Positions 18,583 to 27,703 of a stretch of DNA of 42,211 nucleotides are shown here, piece after piece. The translations under genes were made by a program, and so were the position numbers. The stretch comes from Catenaria anguillulae PL171 (taxonomy: Eukaryota > Blastocladiomycota > Blastocladiomycetes > Blastocladiales > Catenariaceae), in the NCBI GenBank assembly GCA_002102555.1, contig MCFL01000207.1:1-42211 (forward strand), written 5' to 3'. The notes beneath the pieces are model-generated. The model had not been told where the DNA came from. It searched no databases and saw only the letters and a program-made list of their open reading frames with translations. The first letter of the stretch is position 1. Every line of letters begins with the position of its first letter.

Positions 18583-19277
18583 TCAAGACGTCTGCGAGCC
18601 GTCAGCAAGGCACTTGTATGTCTTGCCGCCATGCTCAAACGTCGCATTCTGGTACAGGTCATCGAGGAGCGCTGCTAACCGCGGGTTGACATGCCGGCAT
18701 TCTGCGGATCCAAATCGTCAGAAGATTGAGGACGGCCTGCAGCTTATGGGGGGGGGGGTTAAATGAATTACGTACGATCCGTCACCGACTTGCTCCACCG
18801 GAAATACTCTTGTACCCTCTCGGCCGTCCACCCATTTGGCACACGCCTCACCATATCACGCAGGTTGTACAACTTGTCGGCCATCTTCAACACCTGCGCC
18901 TCGGGACTCTTCTTTGCGGCCAGCTCAACCTGCTTCAACTTGCGCTCGGCCGCCGGCAAGTCCTTGTCGTCTGTCACCTCGGCCACAATGCTCGCAACCC
19001 GTGGCCCAAAGTGCTCGAGGATCTCGGCAGGCGACGTTTCCGTGTCCTCAACCGTGTCGTGCAAGATGGCCGCAGAAAGCACATCCGGGTCGGTGATGCC
19101 GCCCTCAACGGCCAGCAACGTGGCGACGCCGATGGGGTGGTTGATGTAGGGCGTTCCGCCGTCCTTGCGTTTCTGGAACCGATGCCGGATGGCCGAGAAG
19201 TGCGCGGCTTTCAGAATGGCGGTCGTGGGCGCGTCCGAGGAGTGGACGGGGTATGTGTCGAGGGTGGAGGATGCCAT
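18583..19277 (-). CDS. MESH1/HDDC3-like HD-domain (p)ppGpp or NADPH phosphohydrolase
   Basis: Two exons, 19277-18776 and 18701-18583, joined by a 74-nt intron (donor GTACGT, acceptor CGCAG), give 206 residues. The ATG at 19277 (MASSTLDTYPV) is the first. The HD hydrolase motifs are all visible: HFSAIRHRFQKRKDGGTPYI with the first metal His, INHPIGVA, AAILHDTVEDT (HD pair) and KMADKLYNLRDM. This is the order found in the hydrolase half of RelA/SpoT and in animal MESH1 (HDDC3), which cleaves ppGpp in vitro and NADPH in animal cells. There is no synthetase domain. The second exon adds about 40 residues, more than the usual MESH1 tail. The intron contains a run of ten G. The gene is convergent with the methyltransferase. 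Confidence 0.9.
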
Positions 19278-21650
19278 TGCGTTGAAGATTGAAGGTTTTC
19301 GCAGGTTGCTTGGTGACACTTGTTTGAAAGAGCAACGTTGATTGCGGGCTTCAGCCCAATCCTTCGCGAAATCGGCCAGAATGACGGCAGCAAGCTTGGA
19401 TCGAGATCATTTTTCGAGAAAAGCCTTCATGATCATGATGGCTTGACGACGTTCTTGAATCGGCGGACACCGACAGACGAAGAAGGAACGAGGATTTACT
19501 GCGAGGAGTCACATCGGCAGACAACCCGGCTCTCGCATTCCCTTCGATAACACGCAGACTCAAGGCGCAGCACTTCTTGGGACAACACCTTGGTTCACTC
19601 GGCCGTGTACTGCAGCGAACGCGTGTCGGTCATGACGTGTTCGCCTGTGTTCGCCCTCCTGTGCCCGTGTGCCCACACAGCAATTCTGGCGTTCGCAACG
19701 ACCACATGTGGCGGTTGAGTAGAATTGAGTGGAACCATCTGCGCTGTGAAGCATCATTCGTCCGCAACTGAAGCTGCCATGCATGTACGAGCGCGAGGGC
19801 AGGGGTTCACGTAGAGAGGATCTGACGGGTCTGAGCGAATGCACCTGGAGGAAGATGGGTCAAGCAGAGAAATGTGAGGGAGAAATGTACCAGACGAAGC
19901 TTTGCTTTCGGTCAAAACCCCCAAAGACCGACCGACTGCGTACTTGTCGCACTCGGAAGATCGAAATACATCGTCGGCCAATTCTCGTTGGGAAACGTGT
20001 ATGTGCCGACTTATACCATCTGTTTCTTTGCAAGCTGTGATGGCATTTTCTGCTGCGGTTGGCTTCAGCCAGTGACAGTGACTGAGCTTGACAGGATATG
20101 ATGTTGGAGTTCTTTATGATCGCACGAGAAAAACTTCTCACACGCTCCGTTTGTCAATCAAACACCACTGACAAAATGCCAGCTCAGCACCGATTCCAAG
20201 TCGTCGGGAATCTGGATGATGCAGCATGCGCAGCGATGATCTGTTTCATGAAATTGTAATGAATTTACGTTAACTTCTCTACAAAGCTCGCTCATTTTTC
20301 TGCAGGTCAATTCTGTCGTTTGCATGCCAACACATCTCTTGGGATACCATCTGCACAGCTTTCCAAGCGAACAAGTATTTAGGTAACCATCGAACCGGTT
20401 CCAACCAACCAGGACGAATCACTGTTGATATTGGACCCGGACTGTGCCGATTTTGCATCTTGTTGCCATGAAGTAAATCGTGTGGCGCATTCAATTTGAG
20501 GGCTGTCTGGGTTGCACACGCCATTCACAATTCCCACAACCTGGCTCACACAGTGCTGATTGACACTTCAGCAACGCAAGTTTACACAATGAGTGCCTGG
20601 ATTTGTCGCCGGAATCTGCTGGTGTGACACAATCTCCGGCCCGCTGTCATGGTTCGAAAACACACTCACAATCGGCAGCCACATCCCGCCGCACGACCCA
20701 TCGCAAAGTGATGAGCAATTGCAATGTGAGCCGGCATCTGTCCTGCAAATATGAAACAGGCAAACGGGATAGTGCATGCGTCAAGTCGCACCGGGCGCTC
20801 CACTCAAGCCTGTGCTCGGTTGAACCTGGTTCCTCAGCCCAACCCTCTCGGCTAATACTTCGAAACCATCAATCATGAAAAAGCTTTGGCCTTCTCTCAT
20901 GACCCACTCGCTTGGCCGCTTCCATGATGGCACAGCAAGTGCTGATGCTTACCTCTTGCCCGCAGTTTTGCAACAGAAACGAACCACCATGGCCTTTTCG
21001 GGAGTGTTTTTCCTTGGCACTTCCGAGAATTCAGTGCTATGATATGTGCGAGACATGCGCCTGACTAAACCAGCATCACAGTTTGCCAGCGCCTCACAAA
21101 CTCTCGATGCACGCCCCGTCGGTGTTTGCCGTCGTGGGAACTGGACGCATCCTGTTCTAAACTCTCCACGGCACCCATGGCGCATGAGATTGCGGGGAAA
21201 ATAGATACAAACGGTGTCGAGCCAAGCAGCAACTTCAACCTGCGCAAGCTTGAGCCCCGTTCTTTTCCGGCATGTACATATATGTGCGCAGGTCCTCTTG
21301 TGGGAAACCCACCCGTTCTTCGTTCTACCTGTTTCCTGTTCTATCTGCTTGCCCTTCACGTCACACTTGCTTTGTGCGACAAGCCCTACTCCTCCACTCT
21401 TTGCAAGCAGATACATCCTACATAGGTCCGTCCAGTAGCGGGAACGTCATCAATCGTTCATGGTTGGTTCACATTGCTGACACGGCACATTTTCCTACGC
21501 AGACGCGACGGTGCCTTTCTCCCAAGGCCCTGATACCAATACACTCCTCCATAGAAGCGAGAGCAGCGACCACTCATCGCCCTGAAACCTGATACCTCCG
21601 CTGGTATGTGTCCTGTATCCTTTATCGTATTGTAACACCCTGATCGTTTT
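19278..21650. other. Long interval without a recognisable gene
   Basis: About 2.4 kb with only short scattered frames (up to 155 residues, 20949-21416 minus) that have no domain, membrane pattern or consistent coding character. I found no tRNA-like, rRNA or transposon structure and no long terminal repeats. The interval is unusually large for this gene-dense window and could hold regulatory DNA or a non-coding RNA. Confidence 0.5.
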
Positions 21651-23215
21651 GGCCGTCATCTCAGGCGTGCTGTCATCCCAAGACGCGCATTTTGATCCGT
21701 TGCCCATTTTCCCGTTGTTGTTGCTCTAGTTTCCCCATCTTTGCGATCCCTTTGTTCAAATCTTCCGACACCTGCCCGCTGGTCCGTTGTTTGCTATATT
21801 CCATTGTCCCTCGTGGCACAATGCATGCTTTCTTCATGCCTCTTTCGCTTTCACTGCTGGCCCCTGTCTGTCGTCAACCCCGCTCATATTTCCGATTTGG
21901 CTCCAAACACTTTTCATTTCATTTCCCGCATCAAGACATTGATTCATCCACATTTTTGCTCGCCCTTGTGCCGAGTAATCAAGTCTGGCATTCCCACACC
22001 CTATTGCAAGACCACACACACACCACCGAGAGCCGAGACTCGAGCTCTACTTCTTCTTTTGTTGTTTTCTTTCCCTCTACCCAGCCACTCCTTCTGTCGT
22101 CAAGTCATTGACGTGCTTCATCCATTTAGTCCGATCCAGCTAGATCGACCTCCACGCCATCTCTTGCCATTTCCTTTCGGTGTTGTCTCACGACAACCAA
22201 TGTACGTCAATTCTCTCAGCTGCAGGTTTTGCTCTTGCCATTCTTGCCATGTCCATAGCGTCACATGCCTTTCGGTTGTTCGGTGGTGAATGACTGTTTT
22301 ATTTATCTGCGAACAATGGAGTCGCGTCTCCCCTCTCGGCTTTTTCGGAACTCCAAGCTGGTGGAGCTTGTGGGGTTTTTATTGTCGATTTGATTTCAGT
22401 TTGCTGCACCACCATCACGCAAGTCACACTTTCTGCTTCACATCTCTCCCACAGTACTATTCCCGCTGTTTTGCCCTTTCCCTACTTCTCCTTACCCTAT
22501 TCTCCATGTCTACTTGGCGGTGGTTGACCAGTGTCTCTCACTGTGCTTTGGGTTGTTGTTGTCTCACACCCGCTTTGTTGAGTCACTGCTGTGTTGCTTG
22601 ACCCCGACTGCGATCTGTTTTTGTCCGCTCCAGTCATCACTTTTTGCATTTTGCATGACGAATATCTCCCGGATCATTGTTTGTTCTGGTGAGGCGCTGG
22701 CCTTGGATATTTCCTTGGGTTCAACCTGGCCAAGAACGAACAATGGAGCCAAAGCGAATGTTTTTCTTTGCACAACGCCGCAACCCTACCTCTGTAACCG
22801 CTACGTTTACGTTTACGTTTATTTCCCTCCTCCCTGTTACGGGCATCGGCGCCTTCGCTCAACCGCACAGCACGAGCGAGTACCTACATATTGACCCGGC
22901 AACCCCCCGCCCCCTCACCGTCTTGTTTCCTTCTTGATCCATGCCTCCTGAGCCTTGACACTTGTTGATTGTGCCCTACGAAATATTCCCTGCGTAAATA
23001 CTATTTGCTTGCACAAGCACTCACTCATTTGTCTTCCTCTGTCGCTTTCATTCGCCAGCCTGGTCTGGTAGTGTGATCAGCTGGCTGTGTCGCCCATTTC
23101 GATCAGGTTGCCTGCCCACTTGACTCCAATCTGCTTCGCCACGTCCAATCCGTCTGCGAACTGTTGCTTGCCGTTGCCGTGTGCTTTACTTGCCACCTTT
23201 GTCCATCGCATCGCC
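21651..23215 (+). promoter_or_regulatory. Pyrimidine-rich leader region upstream of zinc-finger gene
   Basis: About 1.5 kb in which the plus strand is strikingly rich in C and T, with many TTCC, CTTT and TCTC runs. It includes a short TTTACG tandem repeat near 22802-22821. The bias stops near the start of the 23216 gene. A long 5' untranslated leader, possibly with introns, or a core promoter is the likely reading. The small frames inside it look like products of the composition bias. Confidence 0.45.
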
Positions 23216-25726
23216 ATGGCCTCTGCGACGTCGACCTCCTCCTCCTCCCCAAAGTCGGCAAAGTCGGACCAAAACCAGCCCAAGGATCAAGAGCACGGCC
23301 GCCAACCTCAACACCCTGAGCAGTTTGAGCCCGAGGCCCGGTACCGCCAATACCCGCCGCATCAGCTCTACTACCCACCTGCGCCAGAGCACCGGCCGCT
23401 GCCGCCACCGCCGACAACGCACTATCAGCAGCATCACCAGCATCGATCCGATTCACAGTCTCTGCCCGCTCCGCCTGTTGCTCGTCCATCGCATTCGTTC
23501 CCCCCAGCCTCTTCCCATCACAACGATGGACACCGGCCGTCTTCGCCTGGACCAGCATCCGGATCAGCTGGCGCTCATATGCATTCGTACCAGTACCAAG
23601 GCTATCCCCCTCATCAACAGCCACCGGCGTTTGTCAGGGGCGCCGTCCCCGGGACTTCATCGTCGCCTGGCGTGATTCGCATTGGCGAGCATCAGCATCA
23701 GCCGATACCGTTCTACCCGCCGCCGACCGCTCCAGCGCAAGCTGGACCTGATGCGCGGCAACCGCATTACCATCAGCAGCACGGCCAGCAGCAACAGCAA
23801 CTTCCGCCAGCCCCGGTTCCGCTGCAGTATGATCATCATAGCCTAGCACCACCGCATTACCCGTCCCCTATCCAACCACCTCCTTACCAGTCGTGGCCAT
23901 TGATCGCCCCGAGCCCACTCCCGCCTCAACCGCTGTCAGGCGGTGCAACCTCGGGCCATTTTTCGGTCCACTCTGGCGGATCATCTGGCCAATGGTCAAC
24001 GCATCCCACGGGTCCGGGTACCGGCCGTCGGACTGTCACCGAGGCACCCTTGTCGCTGACACAAAATGCGACCCAGTTCAAGTCGCCCGAGCACAAGCGC
24101 AAGGTGGCCGACTACGCCAGGCTCATGTTGGGCGCGGATCCAGATGCGTCGCCATCGTTTTTGCCCTACCGCAGCTTTGGCGAGGCCGTGTCGTTGAATC
24201 CGATTTATGTATCGATCGGGGCATTGTCCGTGTACTGCACTCTATGCCAGAAGGCTTTCAAGGTCCGGACTGCGTCACCTTTTTTCGCGATTAGGATTGT
24301 TGTTGTTGCGTGTCTCACGCCTTGTTGTCTCTTTCTTCTTCAGATGTCCACAAAGTGCAACCTCCGCTTCGTTCAGCGTCATGAACAGTCGCTCAAGCAC
24401 ACGGACCAGCTGCGCAAGATTCTCGCCGAGTTCCCGCCCCTCGACGAAGCAGGAAATCCAACTGCAGCGTCCGCTGCCACTTCAAGTAAAACTCATGCGC
24501 CCAAGCCCACCACCGACACGTCGGGTGAGCAAGGCGGGGACGCAGTATCATCACCTGCAGTCAACACGGGATCCAGCACGGCCCCATCGTCTCGCGCATC
24601 CACATCAGTCGTCTCTACGCCTGCTGCATCTCGCCCTAGTTCGTCGTCGCCACCACCATCGACGGCCGCCGCAGACTCTGCGGCTGCCTGGGCATCGACA
24701 TCAGGGGCCGCATCGGCATCCAACCTCGGCAGTTCTGTGATTGCGAAAAAGGCGTACTTGGAAGAGTCCTTTGTCAAGCACGTGGAAAACAACCCGCTCT
24801 TCACCATTGTCGACGAGACGACCGTGTTTTGTCTTCCGTGCTCAAAACGGCTCAAGTTGGATCGTGCCCGGTCACCGCGGACTGTGCTGCTGCATTGCGC
24901 TAGTCAAGTCCATTTGATCAAGCTCAACAAGTATCGACTCGGCGAGCAGACAAGCGCGCAGCAGCAAGTGTTGGGTGGGAGCGCGGCATCATCAGAAACG
25001 CAGTCGCCAGCTGTTGGTGGACAAGAGCAGCCGGCGTCATCAGAGCGGCGGTCCCCGAATCTTCCAGCAATCGTCACATCAACGACGGCAACAGCCGACC
25101 AAGGTCATTTTGCTGCTCAAGCGCACGGATTGGTCACTCCCGAGTCGGCCGCCGAGCCTTCAATCCAACCGCAACCGGTTATGTGGTCCAGCTCGGCGCC
25201 GGGTGCCGCCCCTGCCGCCGAGTCTTCGGCATTGCCTCCCTTTTCGTATGCCCACCCACCGCCGCTGCCGCCGACCGATCGGCGATACATTTTGCCGCTC
25301 CCCACCCCAACCTGGCCTGTGCCCATGCACCATCCAAGTGGTCATGCACAACACCAACCGCAACCGCTTATGTCGCCCAACAAGCACGCAACGCCGCTTC
25401 AATCGCCGCCGCCAAGCGCAACGAGCTGGTCTCGCTACCTAGGTGCGCCGGGGTCTGCCGCTGCGCCGTCCATGAACCGGCGAGCAAGTCCGTATCCGAC
25501 CGCCTCTAACGGTGCTGTGCCTTTGCCTGTGTCGTCGGCTGCCACTCCACAACTCCAGTCACCGCCTCCTGCCCGTCGCTCCAACAGTGCCAACACGACA
25601 CCGTCTACGCCTCCCGTGGTCGGGTTGCAAGGCTCGGATCGCGGGTCGGTGAGTCCGACAGGCAGCACTGGGTCACAGAGTGCGCCTGGTGGTCAGAAGA
25701 TGTCGTTGCAATTCCTGGTGGATTGA
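23216..25726 (+). CDS. Pro/Gln/His-rich protein with two C2H2-type (U1/BED-like) zinc fingers
   Basis: The frame is open from 23087, but the first ATG in a good context with a normal N-terminus is 23216 (MASATSTSSSSPKSA). The N-terminal 300 residues are rich in Pro, Gln, His and Tyr, as in transcription activation or condensate-forming regions. A first finger is VYCTLCQKAF...QRHEQSLKH and a second is VFCLPCSKRL...LLHCASQVH, both CxxC followed by His pairs, as in U1-type or BED fingers. The first finger is split by a probable intron, 24263-24343 (81 nt, donor GTCCGG, polypyrimidine tract then CAG), which is a multiple of three and has no stop. Removing it gives 809 residues and a correctly spaced finger. 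The C-terminus is Ser/Pro-rich. A nuclear nucleic-acid-binding role is inferred; the target is unknown. Confidence 0.7.
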   Translation: MASATSTSSSSPKSAKSDQNQPKDQEHGRQPQHPEQFEPEARYRQYPPHQLYYPPAPEHRPLPPPPTTHYQQHHQHRSDSQSLPAPPVARPSHSFPPASSHHNDGHRPSSPGPASGSAGAHMHSYQYQGYPPHQQPPAFVRGAVPGTSSSPGVIRIGEHQHQPIPFYPPPTAPAQAGPDARQPHYHQQHGQQQQQLPPAPVPLQYDHHSLAPPHYPSPIQPPPYQSWPLIAPSPLPPQPLSGGATSGHFSVHSGGSSGQWSTHPTGPGTGRRTVTEAPLSLTQNATQFKSPEHKRKVADYARLMLGADPDASPSFLPYRSFGEAVSLNPIYVSIGALSVYCTLCQKAFKVRTASPFFAIRIVVVACLTPCCLFLLQMSTKCNLRFVQRHEQSLKHTDQLRKILAEFPPLDEAGNPTAASAATSSKTHAPKPTTDTSGEQGGDAVSSPAVNTGSSTAPSSRASTSVVSTPAASRPSSSSPPPSTAAADSAAAWASTSGAASASNLGSSVIAKKAYLEESFVKHVENNPLFTIVDETTVFCLPCSKRLKLDRARSPRTVLLHCASQVHLIKLNKYRLGEQTSAQQQVLGGSAASSETQSPAVGGQEQPASSERRSPNLPAIVTSTTATADQGHFAAQAHGLVTPESAAEPSIQPQPVMWSSSAPGAAPAAESSALPPFSYAHPPPLPPTDRRYILPLPTPTWPVPMHHPSGHAQHQPQPLMSPNKHATPLQSPPPSATSWSRYLGAPGSAAAPSMNRRASPYPTASNGAVPLPVSSAATPQLQSPPPARRSNSANTTPSTPPVVGLQGSDRGSVSPTGSTGSQSAPGGQKMSLQFLVD

Positions 25727-25968
25727 GGGTTTGCCTTGTATTTTTGTTCTTTCTCTGTCCATGCTGTATACTCTTCATTTTTTTTCTTGTGTTTTCATCA
25801 ATTGTTAGTCAGTATCATTTATTTACCCTGGCGGATCCTCTTCGTCCCCTTTGCTTGTGTGTACTACTTCATCTACCATCTCGCATTTTGACAATTTTCT
25901 TTCAGGCAATTGTTAAATACATATCATTCTGTACAATCGAGTTCAAACAATAACTCTTGAAAATTGCC

Positions 25969-27168
25969 TCAGTCATACTTGCCCAAGCTGGAAACGCTGC
26001 TGACGGAAGCTAACCCGCCTTTGCTCCCTCCCACGCTCGACCACTGACCACTACCCAACGTATCCAACGACCCTGCCCCGCCGTCGTCATCACCTCGCTC
26101 CGCCCACGCCAATGCATCTTCTGTGATAAACTGATACCAAACCGGAATTAGCGGAATCGTGCTCAAATGCCACAACGCGTGTGCATCCAAATGCCGACCC
26201 CAAGGTGCAAAGTCAAACAGCTCGAGTGCCATGGACAGCGTCAGTCCAACCGTCATGACCAGCGACAACTTTGCCCTTCGGATGCGGCCCGACGAGTCGT
26301 ATCCGCTGCTCCTTGCGCGAACAATTTCAGTAATGGCCCAGACGATCCAAATGACATTGTGCACGGCCCCGATCCCAACATTAAACGCCATGTTGTATCC
26401 ATAGTCAAAGCGCGGAAACGCCAGCAACCAGTAAGCGTGGCGGGCAAACACGGCCAAGATGCCCATGGCCGACAACCACGTCGGAATCCACTTGCCAAAC
26501 AACCTTGCCGACGTCCACTGCAACGAGCACAAGGTCGCAAATGCCGCGCCCAGGTAATCACCCCGCTCTGTAATCCACACGTCTCGGGTATGAAACACGG
26601 CCGACCACACCCACAAGTGAATGGACGCCAAGGCGTAAAACACGGCCCACCACCTTGCCTTTCGCCACTGTGCCGACACCCCACTGCCCATGTCGGCACG
26701 TGCACTTGCCGCACGCGTGCGCCGGCGCAAGTACTGCATTCCGCGCCAGTGCTGCGCAAGGTTACCCAGTGAAAACACCGTCGACAGGGGTTCCTGGCAC
26801 CCAACCATGCGGCGAAACGCCCACTTGCCATGATACTGGTGGACGGGGCCATGCTGGTCAACATGCGCGTGCATGCACCGGTACTTGCAGTCGTCTTCGC
26901 ACGTCCAGCGGGTCAGGCGCAAGGCGCCAGTGAGCTGGCACTGGTCCAACGGCCATTTGGCCGAGGCAGTCTTGGAATACGAGTAGGTGCCTGAATTGGT
27001 GGTGGATGGCGGGCTAGATTGGCGAGAGTACATGCAGTGGCTGGTGCACGAGAGGAAGTCGGAAGATTGGTCGCCTGACGAGGCCGTGATGGGTGGCGGC
27101 AACAGCAACAGGAGCAAGGCGATGCAGGCCAGCAGGATGCCCGCGGGATGGACTTGGCGGTGCATCAT
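25969..27168 (-). CDS. PER1: PER1/PGAP3 GPI-anchor remodelling protein
   Basis: Protein of 399 residues of the Per1-like family, which acts in the endoplasmic reticulum or Golgi to remove the unsaturated sn-2 acyl chain during lipid remodelling of GPI anchors. The MM pair at 27168/27165 precedes a signal peptide (AGILLACIALLLLLLPPP). The luminal Cys-rich segment (CTSHCMYS, CQLTGALRLTRWTCEDDCKYRC) is followed by the family block WAFRRMVGCQEPLSTVFSLG, then NLAQHWRG, several membrane spans, and the invariant HTRDVWITERGDYLGA, of which the His and Asp are thought to be catalytic. A further HALWHLSTIP motif lies near the end. The frame upstream of 27168 is open but has no family similarity. It is a single-exon gene, divergent from the large receptor gene. 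Confidence 0.93.
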   Translation of the reverse strand: MMHRQVHPAGILLACIALLLLLLPPPITASSGDQSSDFLSCTSHCMYSRQSSPPSTTNSGTYSYSKTASAKWPLDQCQLTGALRLTRWTCEDDCKYRCMHAHVDQHGPVHQYHGKWAFRRMVGCQEPLSTVFSLGNLAQHWRGMQYLRRRTRAASARADMGSGVSAQWRKARWWAVFYALASIHLWVWSAVFHTRDVWITERGDYLGAAFATLCSLQWTSARLFGKWIPTWLSAMGILAVFARHAYWLLAFPRFDYGYNMAFNVGIGAVHNVIWIVWAITEIVRARSSGYDSSGRIRRAKLSLVMTVGLTLSMALELFDFAPWGRHLDAHALWHLSTIPLIPVWYQFITEDALAWAERGDDDGGAGSLDTLGSGQWSSVGGSKGGLASVSSVSSLGKYD

Positions 27169-27703
27169 CAATGATGGGGTTCGGTGAGCGAAAAAGTCAC
27201 TTGAACAGATGGAGGCATTGCATGGAGTCTTTTCAATTAGAAAGAAAGGGCTGTGACTTGAGTCCACCCACATGTAAAGCCAATTGCATTGAAGGCTCGC
27301 ACGACGTGAGAGAGGACATGTTAGGTACATGTCAATCTGTCGGGGCCATTGGGCTGCCGATTGGACGCGTGCGCCGCGAACTTTGACAGCAGCATTTGTC
27401 TTGGTCAGTGCAGAGACAGAGACGCGGGGACAAGCTTTTCCAGGTCCTCGTGGGTCTCGGTCGGATCGTTGATGGGCAAATCGCTGAAGAAAATTCATCA
27501 TGTACTCATGGTCTCCATTCTCTGCTGCTCCTGCTATGCTCTATATTGAAAAGCGAGGTTATACCTCAGATAGATACCGGCAGACGTAGACGCAGGGAGA
27601 TCAAACCTGCTCAGTAGCACACGGTCATTTCACAACCTGCGCACAAAGTCGTCAAGTCCGTTGTACACGCGCTGGAAAGTGCAAACCCACACCCACTCCC
27701 TTC
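27169..27703. promoter_or_regulatory. Divergent promoter region between PER1 and double-PBP1 receptor
   Basis: This 535-nt interval between divergent starts holds only short frames without features and is AT-richer than the flanks. The promoter role is inferred from layout. Confidence 0.4.

Noticed and set aside
22802-22821. Telomere-like TTTACG repeat
   Set aside because: There are only about three units, and the unit differs from TTAGGG-type telomere repeats. It lies in a generally pyrimidine-rich block and is likely a chance microsatellite.
19278-23215. tRNA, CRISPR array or LTR element in the gene-poor interval
   Set aside because: I found no TPsiC-type GTTCAAATC flanked by pairing stems, no regularly spaced direct repeats, and no paired terminal repeats. 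No reverse transcriptase, integrase or capsid-like protein is encoded anywhere in the window.
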